Notes under the pieces: generated by a model | The model's database searches: none | Told to the model about the DNA's origin: nothing | What the model saw: the letters and a program-made list of their open reading frames with translations, nothing else | Made by a program: the position numbers and the translations under genes | Shown: positions 13,381 to 13,991 of the stretch, piece by piece | How the letters are laid out: each line of letters begins with the position of its first letter | How positions within the stretch are numbered: the stretch's first letter is position 1 | Assembly: GCA_011524785.1 (NCBI GenBank) | Contig: WTJQ01000180.1 | Location: 1-13,991 of the forward strand | Direction: 5' to 3' | DNA from: Planctomycetota bacterium | GTDB lineage: Bacteria; Planctomycetota; UBA1135; GCA-002686595 | Length of the DNA stretch: 13,991 nucleotides

Positions 13381-13788
13381 ATGGCGGGCACGAGGGGGAA
13401 CATGCGGACAGGCTCCACCGGGGCGGCGCCGTCGAGTGGGCCCGTCCGGGCCAGCAGGCCCGAGCCCTCCGGCCCCGGCTTCGAGCCCGATGGACCCGGG
13501 ACCGGCGTCGCGCTCGAGGAGCGCATCGAGGAGGCCGTCGCGCCCCTCAGCCGTGTCGTCTGCCACGACGATCCGCACACGACCATGGAGTTCGTGGTCC
13601 AGGTCTTCACCGGGGTCTTCCGCCTACCCCACCCGCGAGCGATCGAGGTGATGCTCGAGGTCCACGAGCGCGGAGCCGGCGTGGTCGGGCACTATCCCCG
13701 CGCCGTTGCGGAGCGGAAGGTCAAGAAGGCCACCGCCATGGCGCGGACCAGCGGCTTCCCGCTGACCTTCTCGATCGAGGAGGACTAG
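13381..13788 (+). CDS. clpS: ATP-dependent Clp protease adaptor ClpS
   Basis: A 135-residue adaptor that binds proteins by destabilising N-terminal residues and hands them to the ClpA or ClpC unfoldase. Residues 1-55 are a Gly/Pro/Ser-rich, probably disordered extension, longer than in short proteobacterial ClpS; such tails help delivery. The ClpS fold spans about 57-133: V59-V-C-H-D-D-P-H-T-T-M-E-F-V at the binding pocket; M91-L-E-V-H95-E-R-G with the conserved pocket histidine H95; V101-V-G-H-Y; and a final A-R-x-x-G-F-P-L-T-F. The pocket asparagine that contacts the substrate amino group (N34 in E. coli) appears to be D63, followed by D64 (D35). The aat gene upstream makes substrates for this adaptor. 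Starting at the ATG at 13381 is supported by the promoter; M8 is an alternative. Confidence 0.92.
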   Translation: MAGTRGNMRTGSTGAAPSSGPVRASRPEPSGPGFEPDGPGTGVALEERIEEAVAPLSRVVCHDDPHTTMEFVVQVFTGVFRLPHPRAIEVMLEVHERGAGVVGHYPRAVAERKVKKATAMARTSGFPLTFSIEED

Positions 13789-13991
13789 GCGTCTCCGGCG
13801 GCCCCGGGCGCTGGGGCCGGGCGCCGCGGCCCTGCGAGCAGGGGGCCAGCACTCACCAGGGCCCAGCCCGCGAGCTGCACGCCGAGGCCGGGCAACGACT
13901 CGTCCCCGAGGGCTCGCCCAGGCCCGGTGAGGCGAGCTGCGAGGAGGCCGATGACCACGGTCAGCCCCAGCAGGGAGACCCGCACCGGCCA
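13785..13991 (-). CDS. Small or partial integral membrane protein at right edge
   Basis: The frame is open to the right edge and ends with TAG at 13787-13785, giving at least 68 residues. A GTG at 13985 could start a 66-residue protein, but a longer protein whose start lies outside the window is equally possible. Two hydrophobic segments, V-R-V-S-L-L-G-L-T-V-V-I-G-L-L and G-L-G-V-Q-L-A-G-W-A-L-V, are separated by a short loop, and the tail is Pro/Ala/Arg-rich. No family recognised. It is convergent with clpS and overlaps its stop codon. Confidence 0.45.
   Translation of the reverse strand, partial: WPVRVSLLGLTVVIGLLAARLTGPGRALGDESLPGLGVQLAGWALVSAGPLLAGPRRPAPAPGAAGDA

Overview
The window is very GC-rich (above 70% by eye, not counted) and gene-dense. 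It holds ten protein genes with short gaps, no gene-free stretch over about 110 bases, and no RNA gene, CRISPR array or insertion sequence that I could recognise. The combination points to a planctomycete: Tat-exported Gfo/Idh/MocA oxidoreductases, a DUF1080 (3-keto-disaccharide hydrolase family) protein, secreted proteins with carboxypeptidase-regulatory and FG-GAP-like repeats, and a secreted peptidase ending in a C-terminal module that I associate with planctomycete secretomes. That taxonomic call is inference from gene content and memory, not a database match.

Layout. At the left edge a lipoprotein with FG-GAP-like repeats runs leftward off the window (1-815, minus). It is divergent from a secreted or membrane-anchored protein with carboxypeptidase-regulatory-like repeats (921-2675, plus), followed by an intact histidine ammonia-lyase hutH (2716-4251, plus). 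Convergent with hutH is a compact four-gene minus-strand operon read from 8457 down to 4258: Tat-type Gfo/Idh/MocA oxidoreductase, ApbE-type FMN transferase without a signal peptide, a second Tat-type Gfo/Idh/MocA protein with altered catalytic residues, and a membrane protein with one CXXCH heme site. Divergent from the operon is a secreted tandem DUF1080 protein (8558-9859, plus). A large secreted M14 zinc carboxypeptidase (9882-12464, minus) is convergent with it. Then come aat (12561-13274) and clpS (13381-13788) of the bacterial N-degron pathway. The end of a small membrane protein (minus) reaches the right edge.

How the genes may work together. The Gfo/Idh proteins, the membrane cytochrome and the DUF1080 protein fit a cell-envelope route in which a glycoside is oxidised to a 3-keto form and then cleaved. 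The most distinctive detail is a D-P-A-T-G-A-T motif four residues from the C-terminus of the first Gfo/Idh protein, immediately upstream of apbE. It matches the pattern at which ApbE attaches FMN through phosphoester bonds, so this may be a flavinylated Gfo/Idh oxidoreductase system. Aat and ClpS form a separate functional pair: one adds destabilising N-terminal residues and the other delivers such proteins to the Clp protease.

Regulation. Six of the seven genes that appear to start a transcript have a TANNNT-like -10 box ending 6-7 bases before the ATG, which implies leaderless mRNAs. The four-gene operon instead has a leader with a GAGGA ribosome-binding site. A perfect 7-bp inverted repeat covers the -10 box and start codon of the DUF1080 gene.
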